Part shown: piece by piece, positions 35,890 to 44,373 of the stretch | Position numbering within the stretch: position 1 is the stretch's first letter | Layout: every line of letters starts with the position of its first letter | Source of the DNA: Lachnospiraceae bacterium | Lineage (GTDB): Bacteria > Bacillota > Clostridia > Lachnospirales > Lachnospiraceae | Direction: 5' to 3' | Assembly (NCBI GenBank): GCA_017408735.1 | Contig: JAFQUB010000007.1 | Coordinates: 1-52,192 of the forward strand | DNA: 52,192 bases | Notes under the pieces: generated by a model | Told to the model about the DNA's origin: nothing | Seen by the model: the letters and a program-made list of their open reading frames with translations, nothing else | Databases searched by the model: none | Made by a program: the position numbers and the translations under genes

Positions 35890-37047
35890 ATGCTTCTTAT
35901 ACTTATGCTGATTTCTGCTGCCCTGTTTTATTACATACAAAAACTAGTTTTTCGTAAAAATTATAAAAAAGGTCTGCAGGTAAAAATAAATTTTGAAGAT
36001 AATTACATAGAGGAAGGTGCTGTTTCCGGCTTAAAAGAAGTGATAGAGAATCGAAAACTCCTTCCGCTTCCGGTGGTACATGTTTCTTTTCAGACAGGGA
36101 ACGGATTAAAATTCCAGTCACAGGAAAATATTAACATTACAGATACCACCAGTAGACGTGAAGTGTTTTCCATACTTTGGAATCAGAGAATTACCAGAAG
36201 GCTTACATTTACCGGTATAAAGCGGGGACATTATACGGTAAAGACTGCTGATGTGAATGTGTACAATTTTATGATGACGGATCAATATTATTTAGAACTT
36301 CCTCAGGATACGGAGCTGTATGTGTATCCAAAACACGTTCCCACGGAACGCATCAATATGTTAATGAAGCGAATTTATGGAATGATATCTTCAAGAGAAC
36401 GCCTATATGAGGATCCATTGCAGTTTGCCGGAATACGGGAATATGCACCGGGTGATGATCGGAAGAAAATTAACTGGAAAGCCAGTGCTAAGGGACAGCG
36501 TCTGTGTGTTAATATGTACGATTCCAGTCTGGCATCCAATGTTACCATATTTCTGGATGTGTCTGATAAAGGCATCTGGAAACAGGAGAAGCTGGCAGAG
36601 GAAGGGATTCGTCTTGCCACAGCACTTAGTCTAAGAATTTTAAAGGCTGGAGGTCAGGTGGCATTATACACCAATGCTTACGGGGAAACAGATGGAGAAA
36701 CCGTGAACATTTCCAGTGAAAAGAATTTAGATAAATATCATGAAATTAACCGGAAGATGGCAGAGATAAAGCTGGAAAAAGGATATGAGGAGTTGACGGA
36801 AACGTTTCGGAAGGCGGCAGACAGGCTGTCAGTTACGGAGGGGATTTTTCTGTTGATTTCAAAGAATAAAAAGGAAAAATATGGGGAATTGTTAAAAGCA
36901 TATGGAGAACAGTGTTCTGCAAGTGGAAGCAAGAATCGAATTACTTATATGCATGTTATTCCTTATCACAAAAGCATTACCGGAGAAGAAGAAGCATTTA
37001 CAACGGTGGAGGGCATCCATGAAATTATGTGGGAGGTGGAAAACTGA
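35890..37047 (+). CDS. DUF58 protein, MoxR partner
   Basis: A 385-residue protein with one N-terminal membrane helix (about 1-15, 'LLILMLISAALFYYI') and the DUF58 signature 'IREYAPGDDRKKINWKASAK' near residue 190, followed by a von Willebrand A-like domain ('NVTIFLDVSDKGI'). DUF58 proteins form a unit with MoxR ATPases and are thought to bind metal-dependent ligands. GGAGGAAAGT precedes ATG 35890. Its stop TGA shares its A with the ATG of the next gene. Confidence 0.9.
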   Translation: MLLILMLISAALFYYIQKLVFRKNYKKGLQVKINFEDNYIEEGAVSGLKEVIENRKLLPLPVVHVSFQTGNGLKFQSQENINITDTTSRREVFSILWNQRITRRLTFTGIKRGHYTVKTADVNVYNFMMTDQYYLELPQDTELYVYPKHVPTERINMLMKRIYGMISSRERLYEDPLQFAGIREYAPGDDRKKINWKASAKGQRLCVNMYDSSLASNVTIFLDVSDKGIWKQEKLAEEGIRLATALSLRILKAGGQVALYTNAYGETDGETVNISSEKNLDKYHEINRKMAEIKLEKGYEELTETFRKAADRLSVTEGIFLLISKNKKEKYGELLKAYGEQCSASGSKNRITYMHVIPYHKSITGEEEAFTTVEGIHEIMWEVEN

Positions 37048-38234
37048 TGTTAGGAAAAATATTAGTATGCTTTCATTTCCTGTTGTTGGAATACGGAATT
37101 TATTTTACATTTCAAAGTGAAAAGCTTTTCGGATGCATTCTTCTAGCAGTGATTACCTTTGGAATTTCTTTTCTGGGTGGTGTGTTTCGAAAAAGAGCTG
37201 GATTTTTGGTTACAGGCATTTTAGCGGAAATTCCGGTGTTGCTTTTGACGGGAAATATAGTAGAATTAATTATGTTCACGTTTTTTACAGTGGCATTAAC
37301 GGTGGCTTATACGATACAGTCGGCTTCTGAGAAAGGAAGCTCTCTTGCCACAATCAGTCCTGTATGGCTGTTGTTTTTGTTGGGCTGTTATATTCCGTTG
37401 TATTTTACAAAATATCCGGGACAACAATTCTTACAGATTTTTGGTGTGTGCTATGTGGTGGTGTATTTATTACATCTTTCCTATGAAAATCTGAATGATT
37501 TTAAAAAACTTCACAGCCGTTTGGAAAAACTGCCGATAGTACAGCTTGGAAAAACGTTTTTTCTGTCGGTGTCCGGGGTGGTTTTGTGGACTGTATTGGG
37601 TATGTTTTTGGGAAGAAATGAGCGGTTAGCTGCATATCTTAACAGTAAGCTGCAGGAATTTTTAAATAAATTAGGTGGCAGTGCCATAAAAATTGCACCG
37701 GATGGAATGCAGAGTGGGATGATTGATTTTGAGGAAAGATATATGGGAAATCCCTACCAGTCGGTACAGAAGCTTCCGGAGCATACTTATGTGAGAAATT
37801 ACATTTTAGAATATATATTAAAAATTGTCCTTTGCATTTTAGTTATGTTTCTTGTATTATTTTTATTATACTCCCTATATTGCTATCTGAAACGAGACAG
37901 AAAAGACGAGGGAGATGTGGTGGAATTTCTAAAAAAAGAAGACAAAGAGGTTGTTGACTTAAAGAAAAGTCAACGAAATGCAAGAATAACCAGACAGGAG
38001 CAGTCAATCAATGCCATTGTGCGTAAAATGTACAGAAAGAAAATAAAGTCCGGAATTAAGGAAAGAATTCCGGAGTGGGCATCTCCTTATGAGCTGGAAA
38101 CACTGGCAAAGTGGCAGGAAAAGGGCGGTGAAAGTACGTTACACAAATTATACGAAAAAGCAAGATACAGCAAAAACGGTTGTGAGAAAGAAGATTTGAA
38201 CCGATATAAGTCAATAGATGAAAACTATCATTAA
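37047..38234 (+). CDS. membrane protein of the MoxR operon
   Basis: A 395-residue protein; I start at ATG 37047, coupled to the DUF58 stop. Residues 1-195 contain about six membrane helices, and a further helix lies at about 255-280 ('VLCILVMFLVLFLLYSLYCYL'). The cytosolic tail (about 285-395) is strongly basic and acidic, with a helical motif 'NAIVRKMYRKKIKSGI'. In many related operons the third gene is a transglutaminase-like membrane protein; I see the membrane part but no Cys-His-Asp transglutaminase domain between the helices. Function unknown. Confidence 0.75.
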   Translation: MLGKILVCFHFLLLEYGIYFTFQSEKLFGCILLAVITFGISFLGGVFRKRAGFLVTGILAEIPVLLLTGNIVELIMFTFFTVALTVAYTIQSASEKGSSLATISPVWLLFLLGCYIPLYFTKYPGQQFLQIFGVCYVVVYLLHLSYENLNDFKKLHSRLEKLPIVQLGKTFFLSVSGVVLWTVLGMFLGRNERLAAYLNSKLQEFLNKLGGSAIKIAPDGMQSGMIDFEERYMGNPYQSVQKLPEHTYVRNYILEYILKIVLCILVMFLVLFLLYSLYCYLKRDRKDEGDVVEFLKKEDKEVVDLKKSQRNARITRQEQSINAIVRKMYRKKIKSGIKERIPEWASPYELETLAKWQEKGGESTLHKLYEKARYSKNGCEKEDLNRYKSIDENYH

Positions 38235-38269
38235 AAAAGTAATCCATGATAAATGAAAGGGAGTTTATT

Positions 38270-40384
38270 ATGAATATCAGTAATCTAAGTGAGTATGAAA
38301 AAAAGCAGATATATATTACTACCATGCGTCCGGTATTAAATAAGCGTGCGCTGTTTAGTGATGCAACATCAGGTTATCTGCAACCGATGGAACCTGAGGT
38401 GGGGGATGAAGTCGCGGTATATTTTAGAACGGGCAGAGATAATGTGGATGAAGTTACTATCATCACAGATGCCGGAAATTATAAGATGAAAAAATGCAGG
38501 TCAGAAGGTGGGTTTGACTATTACAAAGGGAATTTTCAGGTGGGAGAGAAGACCGTACGTTATTATTTTGAGGTACGCTCCGGAAATTTCAACTGTTATT
38601 ATAATAAATTAGGTGTTACAAAGCATATTGAACCATATTATGCATTTTCCATTTATCCGGGCTTCCATACACCGGATTGGGCAAAGGGTGCGGTGATTTA
38701 CCAGATTTTTGTAGACCGTTTTTGCAATGGTGACAAGACAAATGACGTGGTAGATAGAGAATACAATTATATTGGTGATAATGTAATTCAGGTAAAAGAC
38801 TGGTACCAGTATCCGTCCAGCATGGATGTGCGCTCCTTCTATGGCGGCGATTTGCAGGGAGTCTGGGACAAACTGGATTATTTGGAAAATCTGGGCGTAG
38901 AGGTTATTTATTTTAACCCGTTATTTGTCTCTCCATCCAATCACAAATACGATAGTCAGGATTATGATTATATTGATCCTCATTATGGAAAAATTGTAAA
39001 TGACGGAGGCGAGCCTTTGGCAGAGGGTGAATTTGAAAATGCCAAGGCAACAAAATACATTAAACGTGTTACAGATAAAGAAAATCTGGAAGCCAGTAAC
39101 AAGTTTTTTGCGGAATTAGTAGAAGAGATTCATAAAAGAGGCATGAAAGTTATTTTGGATGGTGTATTTAACCATTGTGGTTCTTTTAATAAGTGGATGG
39201 ATAAAGAACGCATTTACGAGAGAGAGGACGGTTATGAAAAAGGTGCTTACGTGGATAGGGAAAGTCCGTATAACAGCTTTTTCCGTTTCCATGAAGACAG
39301 ATGGCCTTATAACCATACTTACGACGGTTGGTGGGGACATGACACACTGCCAAAATTAAATTACGAAGGTTCAGAAAAGCTGTATGAATATATCTTGAAT
39401 ATTGCCAAGAAATGGGTGTCACCGCCTTATAATGTGGACGGATGGCGTCTTGATGTGGCGGCGGATTTGGGACACAGTGGCGAATTTAACCACAAATTTT
39501 GGAAAGATTTTAGAAAAGCCGTAAAGAGTGCTAATCCAAATGCCATTATTCTGGCAGAACATTACGGTAATCCAAACGAATGGCTGCAGGGTGATGAATG
39601 GGATACGGTAATGAACTACGATGCATTTATGGAACCGCTGACTTGGTTTTTTACCGGTATGGAAAAACACAGCGATTCCAGAGAAGAAGGACTTTACGGA
39701 AATGCCGATTCCTTTATTGGAGCAATGAAACACCATATGGCGAGTTTTGCAACTCCATCCTTACAGGTGGCGATGAATGAGTTGTCTAACCATGACCACT
39801 CCCGTTTCTTAACCAGAACAAATCATAAGGTAGGGCGTATCCACACACTTGGACCGGAAGCGGCAAATGAGGGAGTAAATAAAGCGGTATTCCGTGAAGC
39901 AGTTATCATGCAGATGACCTGGCCGGGAGCACCGACTCTCTATTATGGTGATGAAGCGGGTCTGTGCGGATTTACCGACCCGGATAACCGCAGAACTTAC
40001 CCTTGGGGCAGAGAAGACCATGAACTAATTGATTTTCACAGAGAAGCAATCCGTATGCACAAGAGAAATAAATGCTTAAAGCATGGTTCTCTAAAGTTCC
40101 TTGGTGCGGATTACCAGTACATTGCCTACGGAAGATTCAATGACGAAGAACAGATTGCAGTTGCTTTTAACAATCATTACGATTCCAAATATGTGGAAAT
40201 TCCGGTTTGGGAACTGGGTGTTCCGATGGAATGTATTATGAAACGAATTATGTTTAGCACAGATTCTTATTATTCTATTGGCAGAGTGGAATATCAGGTG
40301 CATCATGGTGTGATATCTGTAGAGCTTCCGGCATTTACCGGTATTGTGCTTAGACATAGAAACCGTGATGATGTGAAACAGTAG
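38270..40384 (+). CDS. cytoplasmic GH13 glucan hydrolase
   Basis: A 704-residue alpha-glucan enzyme without signal peptide. I start at ATG 38270, after GAAAGGGAGTTTATT; the in-frame ATG at 38246 has no ribosome site. Residues about 15-125 look like a CBM34-type N-domain, as in neopullulanases and cyclomaltodextrinases. The GH13 barrel shows 'VILDGVFNHCG', the nucleophile D395 in 'GWRLDVAAD', the acid/base E430 in 'ILAEHYG' and D509 in 'NELSNHDHSRF'. All three catalytic residues are present. It probably cleaves imported malto-oligosaccharides. Exact specificity is uncertain; the family usually has about 585 residues, so there are extra segments. Confidence 0.9.
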   Translation: MNISNLSEYEKKQIYITTMRPVLNKRALFSDATSGYLQPMEPEVGDEVAVYFRTGRDNVDEVTIITDAGNYKMKKCRSEGGFDYYKGNFQVGEKTVRYYFEVRSGNFNCYYNKLGVTKHIEPYYAFSIYPGFHTPDWAKGAVIYQIFVDRFCNGDKTNDVVDREYNYIGDNVIQVKDWYQYPSSMDVRSFYGGDLQGVWDKLDYLENLGVEVIYFNPLFVSPSNHKYDSQDYDYIDPHYGKIVNDGGEPLAEGEFENAKATKYIKRVTDKENLEASNKFFAELVEEIHKRGMKVILDGVFNHCGSFNKWMDKERIYEREDGYEKGAYVDRESPYNSFFRFHEDRWPYNHTYDGWWGHDTLPKLNYEGSEKLYEYILNIAKKWVSPPYNVDGWRLDVAADLGHSGEFNHKFWKDFRKAVKSANPNAIILAEHYGNPNEWLQGDEWDTVMNYDAFMEPLTWFFTGMEKHSDSREEGLYGNADSFIGAMKHHMASFATPSLQVAMNELSNHDHSRFLTRTNHKVGRIHTLGPEAANEGVNKAVFREAVIMQMTWPGAPTLYYGDEAGLCGFTDPDNRRTYPWGREDHELIDFHREAIRMHKRNKCLKHGSLKFLGADYQYIAYGRFNDEEQIAVAFNNHYDSKYVEIPVWELGVPMECIMKRIMFSTDSYYSIGRVEYQVHHGVISVELPAFTGIVLRHRNRDDVKQ

Positions 40385-40386
40385 GT

Positions 40387-40445
40387 GCAGTTTTTATAGC
40401 TTCGTCAATCGGAATATCTGCAGCGGCTACAACATCAACAATTTA
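40387..40445 (+). other. possible remnant of a membrane-protein gene
   Basis: Directly after the GH13 stop, one frame reads 'AVFIASSIGISAAATTSTI' then stop, which looks like the hydrophobic C-terminus of a lost protein. There is no start codon or ribosome site. This is weak evidence and chance is possible. Confidence 0.2.
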
Positions 40446-40513
40446 AATCGAAAGGAAATGTGTAATAAATAATTTGTTATTCATTATGTAAATAGAAAAA
40501 TGGAAAAAGAAAA

Positions 40514-40729
40514 ATGGAAAAAGAAAAAAATGTGTGGAGAGCGATATCTTGGCTGTTGCCAATAATGGTGACATTTGTTTTGGTATTTGGAATAGTATTT
40601 TTTTGTTTAGAAATGGAATTAGAATTTGGGATATTTATTTCTCTCGCTATAATCTATGTAGTTTGGGCAATTATTATTGCATGTAGAATTATTCTTTGGG
40701 TATATAAAAAAAATGGTGAAACTCGCTAA
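40514..40729 (+). CDS. small two-helix membrane protein
   Basis: A 71-residue ORF with two hydrophobic helices (about 13-32, 'WLLPIMVTFVLVFGIVFFCL', and 38-62, 'GIFISLAIIYVVWAIIIACRI') and a basic end. The sequence before the ATG is a near-duplicated ATGGAAAAAGAAAA with only a weak purine-rich ribosome site. It sits between the GH13 gene and element B2, in DNA with a more A/T-rich, accessory look. I do not recognise the family. It may be real but minor, or decaying. Confidence 0.45.
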   Translation: MEKEKNVWRAISWLLPIMVTFVLVFGIVFFCLEMELEFGIFISLAIIYVVWAIIIACRIILWVYKKNGETR

Positions 40730-40757
40730 ACTCCTTCGCAATTATCATTGTAATAAT

Positions 40758-40803
40758 TGTAACAGTTCAACCCACGCCATTCATATCATGGCTGAACTGT
40801 TAC
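40758..40803. repeat. short palindrome, element B copy 2
   Basis: Arms GTAACAGTTCA (40759-40769) and TGAACTGTTAC (40793-40803) enclose 23 bases. The left 16 bases (40754-40769) and right 17 bases (40787-40803) are identical to the outer ends of copy 1 at 20208-20295, which has long extra arms inside. Confidence 0.8.
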
Positions 40804-40898
40804 CAAAAATTTTTGAAAATGTATAAAAAATTGTTGCAATTTAGTTCCCATTGTGATATAAATATATATTGTCAGGGTTAACTTTGGTTGACCCTTAT

Positions 40899-40980
40899 GG
40901 ATGGATTCCCGAGTGGCCAAAGGGGACAGACTGTAAATCTGCTGCAAATTGCTTCGGTGGTTCGAATCCACCTCCATCCA
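40899..40980 (+). tRNA. tRNA-Tyr (anticodon GTA)
   Basis: The acceptor arms GGATGGA/TCCATCC, the anticodon loop CTGTAAA, the long variable arm of a class II tRNA and the T-arm GGTGG-TTCGAAT-CCACC are all present. The 3' CCA is not encoded. Confidence 0.96.
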
Positions 40981-40984
40981 TTAA

Positions 40985-41071
40985 GCCGGCGTGGCGGAAC
41001 TGGCAGACGCACAGGACTTAAAATCCTGCGGGACTTATACTCCCGTACCGGTTCGATTCCGGTCGCCGGCA
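40985..41071 (+). tRNA. tRNA-Leu (anticodon TAA)
   Basis: The acceptor arms GCCGGCG/CGCCGGC, the anticodon loop CTTAAAA, the long variable arm and the T-arm ACCGG-TTCGATT-CCGGT are present. It starts four bases after tRNA-Tyr, so both are one transcript. No encoded CCA. Confidence 0.96.
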
Positions 41072-41079
41072 TGATTATT

Positions 41080-41115
41080 AAAAGGCTCAACCTTTGAATG
41101 AAGGTTGAGCCTTTT
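41080..41115 (+). terminator. terminator of the tRNA pair, left copy of a duplicated terminator
   Basis: AAAAGGCTCAACCTT...AAGGTTGAGCCTTTT, a perfect 15-pair stem nine bases after tRNA-Leu. The right arm and the following TTGTGAAAAA recur at 43031-43060 as a near-direct repeat. Confidence 0.92.
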
Positions 41116-41137
41116 GCTATTGTGAAAAAGGAGAAAA

Positions 41138-41281
41138 ATGATGAATTTATTCGGCGAGATTGCGTTGAAGAATCATAATATCTGTGATACACTATTAAAT
41201 AGTATTAATTCGGGGGCATTGCGTAGGGAGTATTATTGCTTTTATGTTTTGCCATATGGAAAAATTAACGCTTTTAGCTGA
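41138..41281 (+). CDS. 47-residue ORF ahead of the ATPase gene
   Basis: ATG 41138 has AAGGAG four bases upstream, the best ribosome site of the cassette. The product (MMNLFGEIALKNHNICDTLL... ending ...GKINAFS) has no signal peptide or membrane helix and no family I recognise. It ends 19 bases before the ATPase start. It could be a regulatory leader peptide, a small partner of the system or the truncated front of an older gene. Confidence 0.45.
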   Translation: MMNLFGEIALKNHNICDTLLNSINSGALRREYYCFYVLPYGKINAFS

Positions 41282-41300
41282 AGAGCAGAATAGGAGTAAA

Positions 41301-42590
41301 ATGCAATTAGAATTAAACAATGTTGCAAAAATTAAGAAAGCAACAATTAATATTGATGGAATAACGGTTATTGCCGGCGAAAATAATACTGGTAAAAGCA
41401 CAATTGGAAAGGTGCTTTACTCAATATTTAATTCGATGAGCAATATGGAAGAAAAGATAGTGCGGGAAAAACGAAATCGAATAGAAAATATTGTATGGCT
41501 GTTGGTACAAAACTGGTCTATGGAACATGAGGCAAACAAAGTTGAAAATAGAAGAAATTATAGAATATGGGCTAGGAAGCTTACAGAGAATATAACAGAG
41601 TTTTTAATGCCAGAGAATAGCGAAAATTTGGAAGAAAGTATAAGACAGTTTGTTAAAGAAACAAAATTATGGAATGAGCCTGTTGAGGCTGAGGAATTTG
41701 TAGAAGAATGTGTAATGAAGCTGAAAAGCATTATAAATATTTCTGATGAAAAAGTAATGATGGAAGTGATTACTCGATGGTTTAATAGAGTGTTTGAAAA
41801 ACAACTTTCTCCGTTAACAGAAGACAGTGCTGTTTCAAAAATTGATTTAATTCTTAAAGATAAATTGGTGAAATTTCGTTTTGAAAATAATACTTGTGTA
41901 GAGTGGAATACGGACGTTAATATTTTACATGAAGCATTTTATATTGATAACCCATTTGTTATTGATTATATGACTAATGGTTTTTTTAGGGCAGAAATGA
42001 AGTCTACAGATGCTCATTTATTAGACTACCTTTGTAAAGAAGAAGATATATTTGACAACATATTTGAAGCTGTGTTGGCGAAGGATAAATTAGGAGAAAT
42101 AGACGATATTCTCTCAAATATTGTTGGGGGTGAATTTGTTACAAATCAGGATGGGGGATATTGTTTGGCATCGAAGAAATTTAGTAAGCCTATTAATATA
42201 AAAAATCTATCTACAGGATTAAAAACATTTGCACTAATAAAAAGACTATTAGAAAATGGAAGTCTAAAAGAAAAAGATATTTTAATTTTAGATGAACCGG
42301 AAATACATTTGCATCCGGAATGGCAACTGGCATATGCTGAGATAATTGTGTTGTTACAGAAGAAATTTGACCTAACAATGATTATAACCACACATAGTCC
42401 TTATTTTTTGGATGCTATTGATGTTTTTTCTGCTAAATATGAAATGTCTAATAAAGTCAATTATTATTTGGCAGAAAGCAGAGATGAGGTTTCATATTTG
42501 CAGGATGTAACAAATAATATTGATGTTATTTATAAAAAATTATCTGATCCATTACAAAAACTAGAGAATATACGAAGTGGGTTGGTGTAG
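41301..42590 (+). CDS. AAA15/ABC-type ATPase, candidate defence protein
   Basis: A 429-residue ATPase. I start at ATG 41301, with TAGGAG just upstream; an earlier ATG at 41244 lies inside the 47-residue ORF and lacks a site. Walker A is G26-ENNTGKS-33 and Walker B is 'ILILDEPEIHLHPEWQ' with D331-E332. The signature-like 'NLSTGLKTFALIKRLL' and the switch His in 'IITTHSPYFLDAI' complete an SMC/ABC-type head. The middle (about 60-270) is helical and replaces the coiled-coil arm. Such ATPases (OLD, PtuA, AriA relatives) commonly act with a small effector in anti-phage systems. There is no TOPRIM domain. The partner is the next gene, ten bases on. Confidence 0.8.
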   Translation: MQLELNNVAKIKKATINIDGITVIAGENNTGKSTIGKVLYSIFNSMSNMEEKIVREKRNRIENIVWLLVQNWSMEHEANKVENRRNYRIWARKLTENITEFLMPENSENLEESIRQFVKETKLWNEPVEAEEFVEECVMKLKSIINISDEKVMMEVITRWFNRVFEKQLSPLTEDSAVSKIDLILKDKLVKFRFENNTCVEWNTDVNILHEAFYIDNPFVIDYMTNGFFRAEMKSTDAHLLDYLCKEEDIFDNIFEAVLAKDKLGEIDDILSNIVGGEFVTNQDGGYCLASKKFSKPINIKNLSTGLKTFALIKRLLENGSLKEKDILILDEPEIHLHPEWQLAYAEIIVLLQKKFDLTMIITTHSPYFLDAIDVFSAKYEMSNKVNYYLAESRDEVSYLQDVTNNIDVIYKKLSDPLQKLENIRSGLV

Positions 42591-42600
42591 ATAAGGGGTA

Positions 42601-43002
42601 ATGGAGTTGCATATAATAGATGAAAAGAATAGTACTTTAAAAGATACATCGTATGATGAGGATAATAAAGTATATATGGTTGATTGTGAACTTGGAGTAT
42701 GTTCATTTGATGATGTTAAAAAATGGTATGTAAAAAATAGAACACCGTTGGCAAAACCAAATCCTAAATCTAATGATGCTTTATTCTTTGATAAAGAAGA
42801 AGGGTTTGATAGACAAAAAGTTGAAGTGACGGCATCAAAGCATAGAGATTTGTTGTTTTCGACTGTGAAGAAATTAGCAAATGATGAATTGATAAAGTTT
42901 GGATTGGATCAATTTAGAAATTATCTTTTCAAGAATGTTCATACATATACGGTAAAAGAATTTGAGGAAAATTTTATAAATAAGTATTATGTAAAGGAAT
43001 AA
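42601..43002 (+). CDS. unknown partner of the AAA15 ATPase
   Basis: A 133-residue protein I do not recognise. It is ten bases downstream of the ATPase and clearly in its operon, with AAGGGGTA as a modest ribosome site. The middle contains 'SNDALFFDKEEG' followed by 'KVEVTASKHRDLLF', a beta-beta-helix layout that is vaguely reminiscent of nuclease cores, but the catalytic ExK of PD-(D/E)XK enzymes is not there and there is no HNH or zinc motif. No membrane helix or signal peptide. Likely the effector or immunity part of the two-gene system (inference from position only). Confidence 0.6.
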   Translation: MELHIIDEKNSTLKDTSYDEDNKVYMVDCELGVCSFDDVKKWYVKNRTPLAKPNPKSNDALFFDKEEGFDRQKVEVTASKHRDLLFSTVKKLANDELIKFGLDQFRNYLFKNVHTYTVKEFEENFINKYYVKE

Positions 43003-43004
43003 AG

Positions 43005-43044
43005 AAAAGGCTTAACCCTTTTGTACATTAGGGTTGAGCCTTTT
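43005..43044 (+). terminator. terminator of the ATPase cassette, right copy of the duplicated terminator
   Basis: AAAAGGCTTAACCCT...AGGGTTGAGCCTTTT, a near copy of the tRNA terminator at 41080-41115; the right arm and following bases TTGTGAGAAAAA match it closely. Confidence 0.88.
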
Positions 43045-43050
43045 GTCGTT

Positions 43051-44067
43051 GTGAGAAAAAAGTCCATGCACCTGATTCTTCTGGTGTTTGTTTTTCTGGC
43101 TACTATGTTTATATCCAGTAGTTTAAATAATTTAATCGTCGTAACCAGTGGAACAGAGCATTTTTTCGAGCAGGCAGGGCTTGGGGATTACTTAATTATC
43201 ACCATGAGAGCAGATTATTATGGGGATGACACCAATGAAAAAAATGTGAAAAAATTCCTGAAATCTCAGAAAAATGTGGATTCGTATACAGTAGATCCGT
43301 GTATGTATCTTGCAACATCTAATGTAGGTTTTGAGGATGAGAGAAAGCTGGAATCAAGTGGAACCATGATTTTTTCCAGCTATGATATTTCCCAGCAAAA
43401 GTTTTTTGATATGGAAAACCGTGAAATAACCGGCATGGAAGACGGAACCATATATCTTCCGGCTGGTTTTATGGAAAAAAATAACGTTAGTGAAGAAAAA
43501 AAGCAGGAAATTGCCGGTCATATTAATGAAAAAGTAGACGAAATAGAAGAATACATATCTGAAATTGTAAGAGCTTCCAATGAAGATTTTATGGAATTTG
43601 AAGTAAACAATCAGGAAGTTTATATTGGAAATATATTAGAAATTATAAAAGAATATTATCAGGAAAAAATGGAACTGAATCAGATAGATTTTTCTATAGG
43701 TTCATACAGCAACTGTCTGGTTTGGGCAGATGAAAACCGTCTGATTGAAGTGATTCAGAATATTATAGAAAATGCCATAAAATATGGAGATGGAAAGAAA
43801 ATCTGGCTGGAGATAAAACGGGAGCCGGAAGAGTATCAGATTATAGTTAAGAATACCGGATGTACTTTAGAGGAAAAAGAACTTCCCCATATCTGTGACA
43901 GCTTTTTCAGGGGCAGTAACATCGGAAAAGAAATGGGCAGCGGTTTAGGATTATATATCTGCAGAAAATTAATGCATCTGATGGAGGGAGAAATTGTGCC
44001 GCAAATCACATCGGATTTTTACCAGAAAATTATGGAAGTCACAGTAATAGTTCAAACTGTAAAATAA
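43051..44067 (+). pseudogene. fusion of permease front and histidine-kinase end
   Basis: An open frame of 338 codons from GTG 43051 that joins two unrelated families. About residues 1-140 are the front of an FtsX/MacB-type ABC permease: one membrane helix ('MHLILLVFVFLATMFISS') and the first outer domain. From about residue 145 it is the rear of a sensor kinase: the helix after the phosphorylation box ('EEKKQEIAGHINEKVDEIEEYI'), N-box 'VIQNIIENAIKYGDG' and G-box 'GSGLGLYICRKLM'. The phosphorylated His region and the rest of the permease are missing. The junction lies near 43478-43500. The first residues overlap the duplicated terminator, so the left end is probably truncated too. Best read as an in-frame deletion scar; a working protein is unlikely. 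Confidence 0.75.
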
Positions 44068-44098
44068 GCCGGATAGCTGACCACTATCCGGCTTATTT
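44062..44098. terminator. bidirectional terminator
   Basis: AAATAAGCCGGATAG...CTATCCGGCTTATTT, a perfect 15-pair stem with T-rich ends on both strands, placed between the fusion pseudogene and the convergent small peptide gene. Confidence 0.9.
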
Positions 44099-44101
44099 CA
44101 C

Positions 44102-44251
44102 CTAATCCCCGCCCGGACCATCTTTTCTAGGTCTGCTGGACTCCGGCAAAGGTTTCACAGAACCACAATCCTGAGGTAAATCTACATCAGGAATATTTCC
44201 GTCATCGTATTCGTTCTTAAATGCGTTAGAGGTTTCTTTGTTTTTGTCCAT
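44102..44251 (-). CDS. 49-residue peptide ending in DGPGGD
   Basis: ATG 44251 is preceded by GAAAGGAGGGATAACAAT, a strong site that decides the start. The product is hydrophilic and acidic, has no signal peptide and ends in 'SSRPRKDGPGGD'. I do not recognise a function. A Gly-rich tail after a basic patch is common in small ribosomal or signal peptides, but no modifying enzyme or exporter is nearby. It has its own terminator and is divergent from the transaldolase-like gene. Confidence 0.6.
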   Translation of the reverse strand: MDKNKETSNAFKNEYDDGNIPDVDLPQDCGSVKPLPESSRPRKDGPGGD

Positions 44252-44373
44252 ATTGTTATCCCTCCTTTCCGTGTTAGTATTTTCGGTTTTCTTGAAAATA
44301 TGTATCTTGACATTTCCACTAATACCCCTCAAAATACTTATTAGATAAATTACAAGCGGAAAGGGAGAGAGCT

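Noticed and set aside
40888..41097. 69-codon ORF across the two tRNA genes, and the minus-strand ORFs in the same place
   Set aside because: They are readings through tRNA-Tyr and tRNA-Leu, whose arms and anticodons are intact.
42601..43002. HNH or PD-(D/E)XK nuclease assignment for the ATPase partner
   Set aside because: No HNH or zinc residues, and the ExK triplet is missing; the resemblance is only in secondary-structure pattern.
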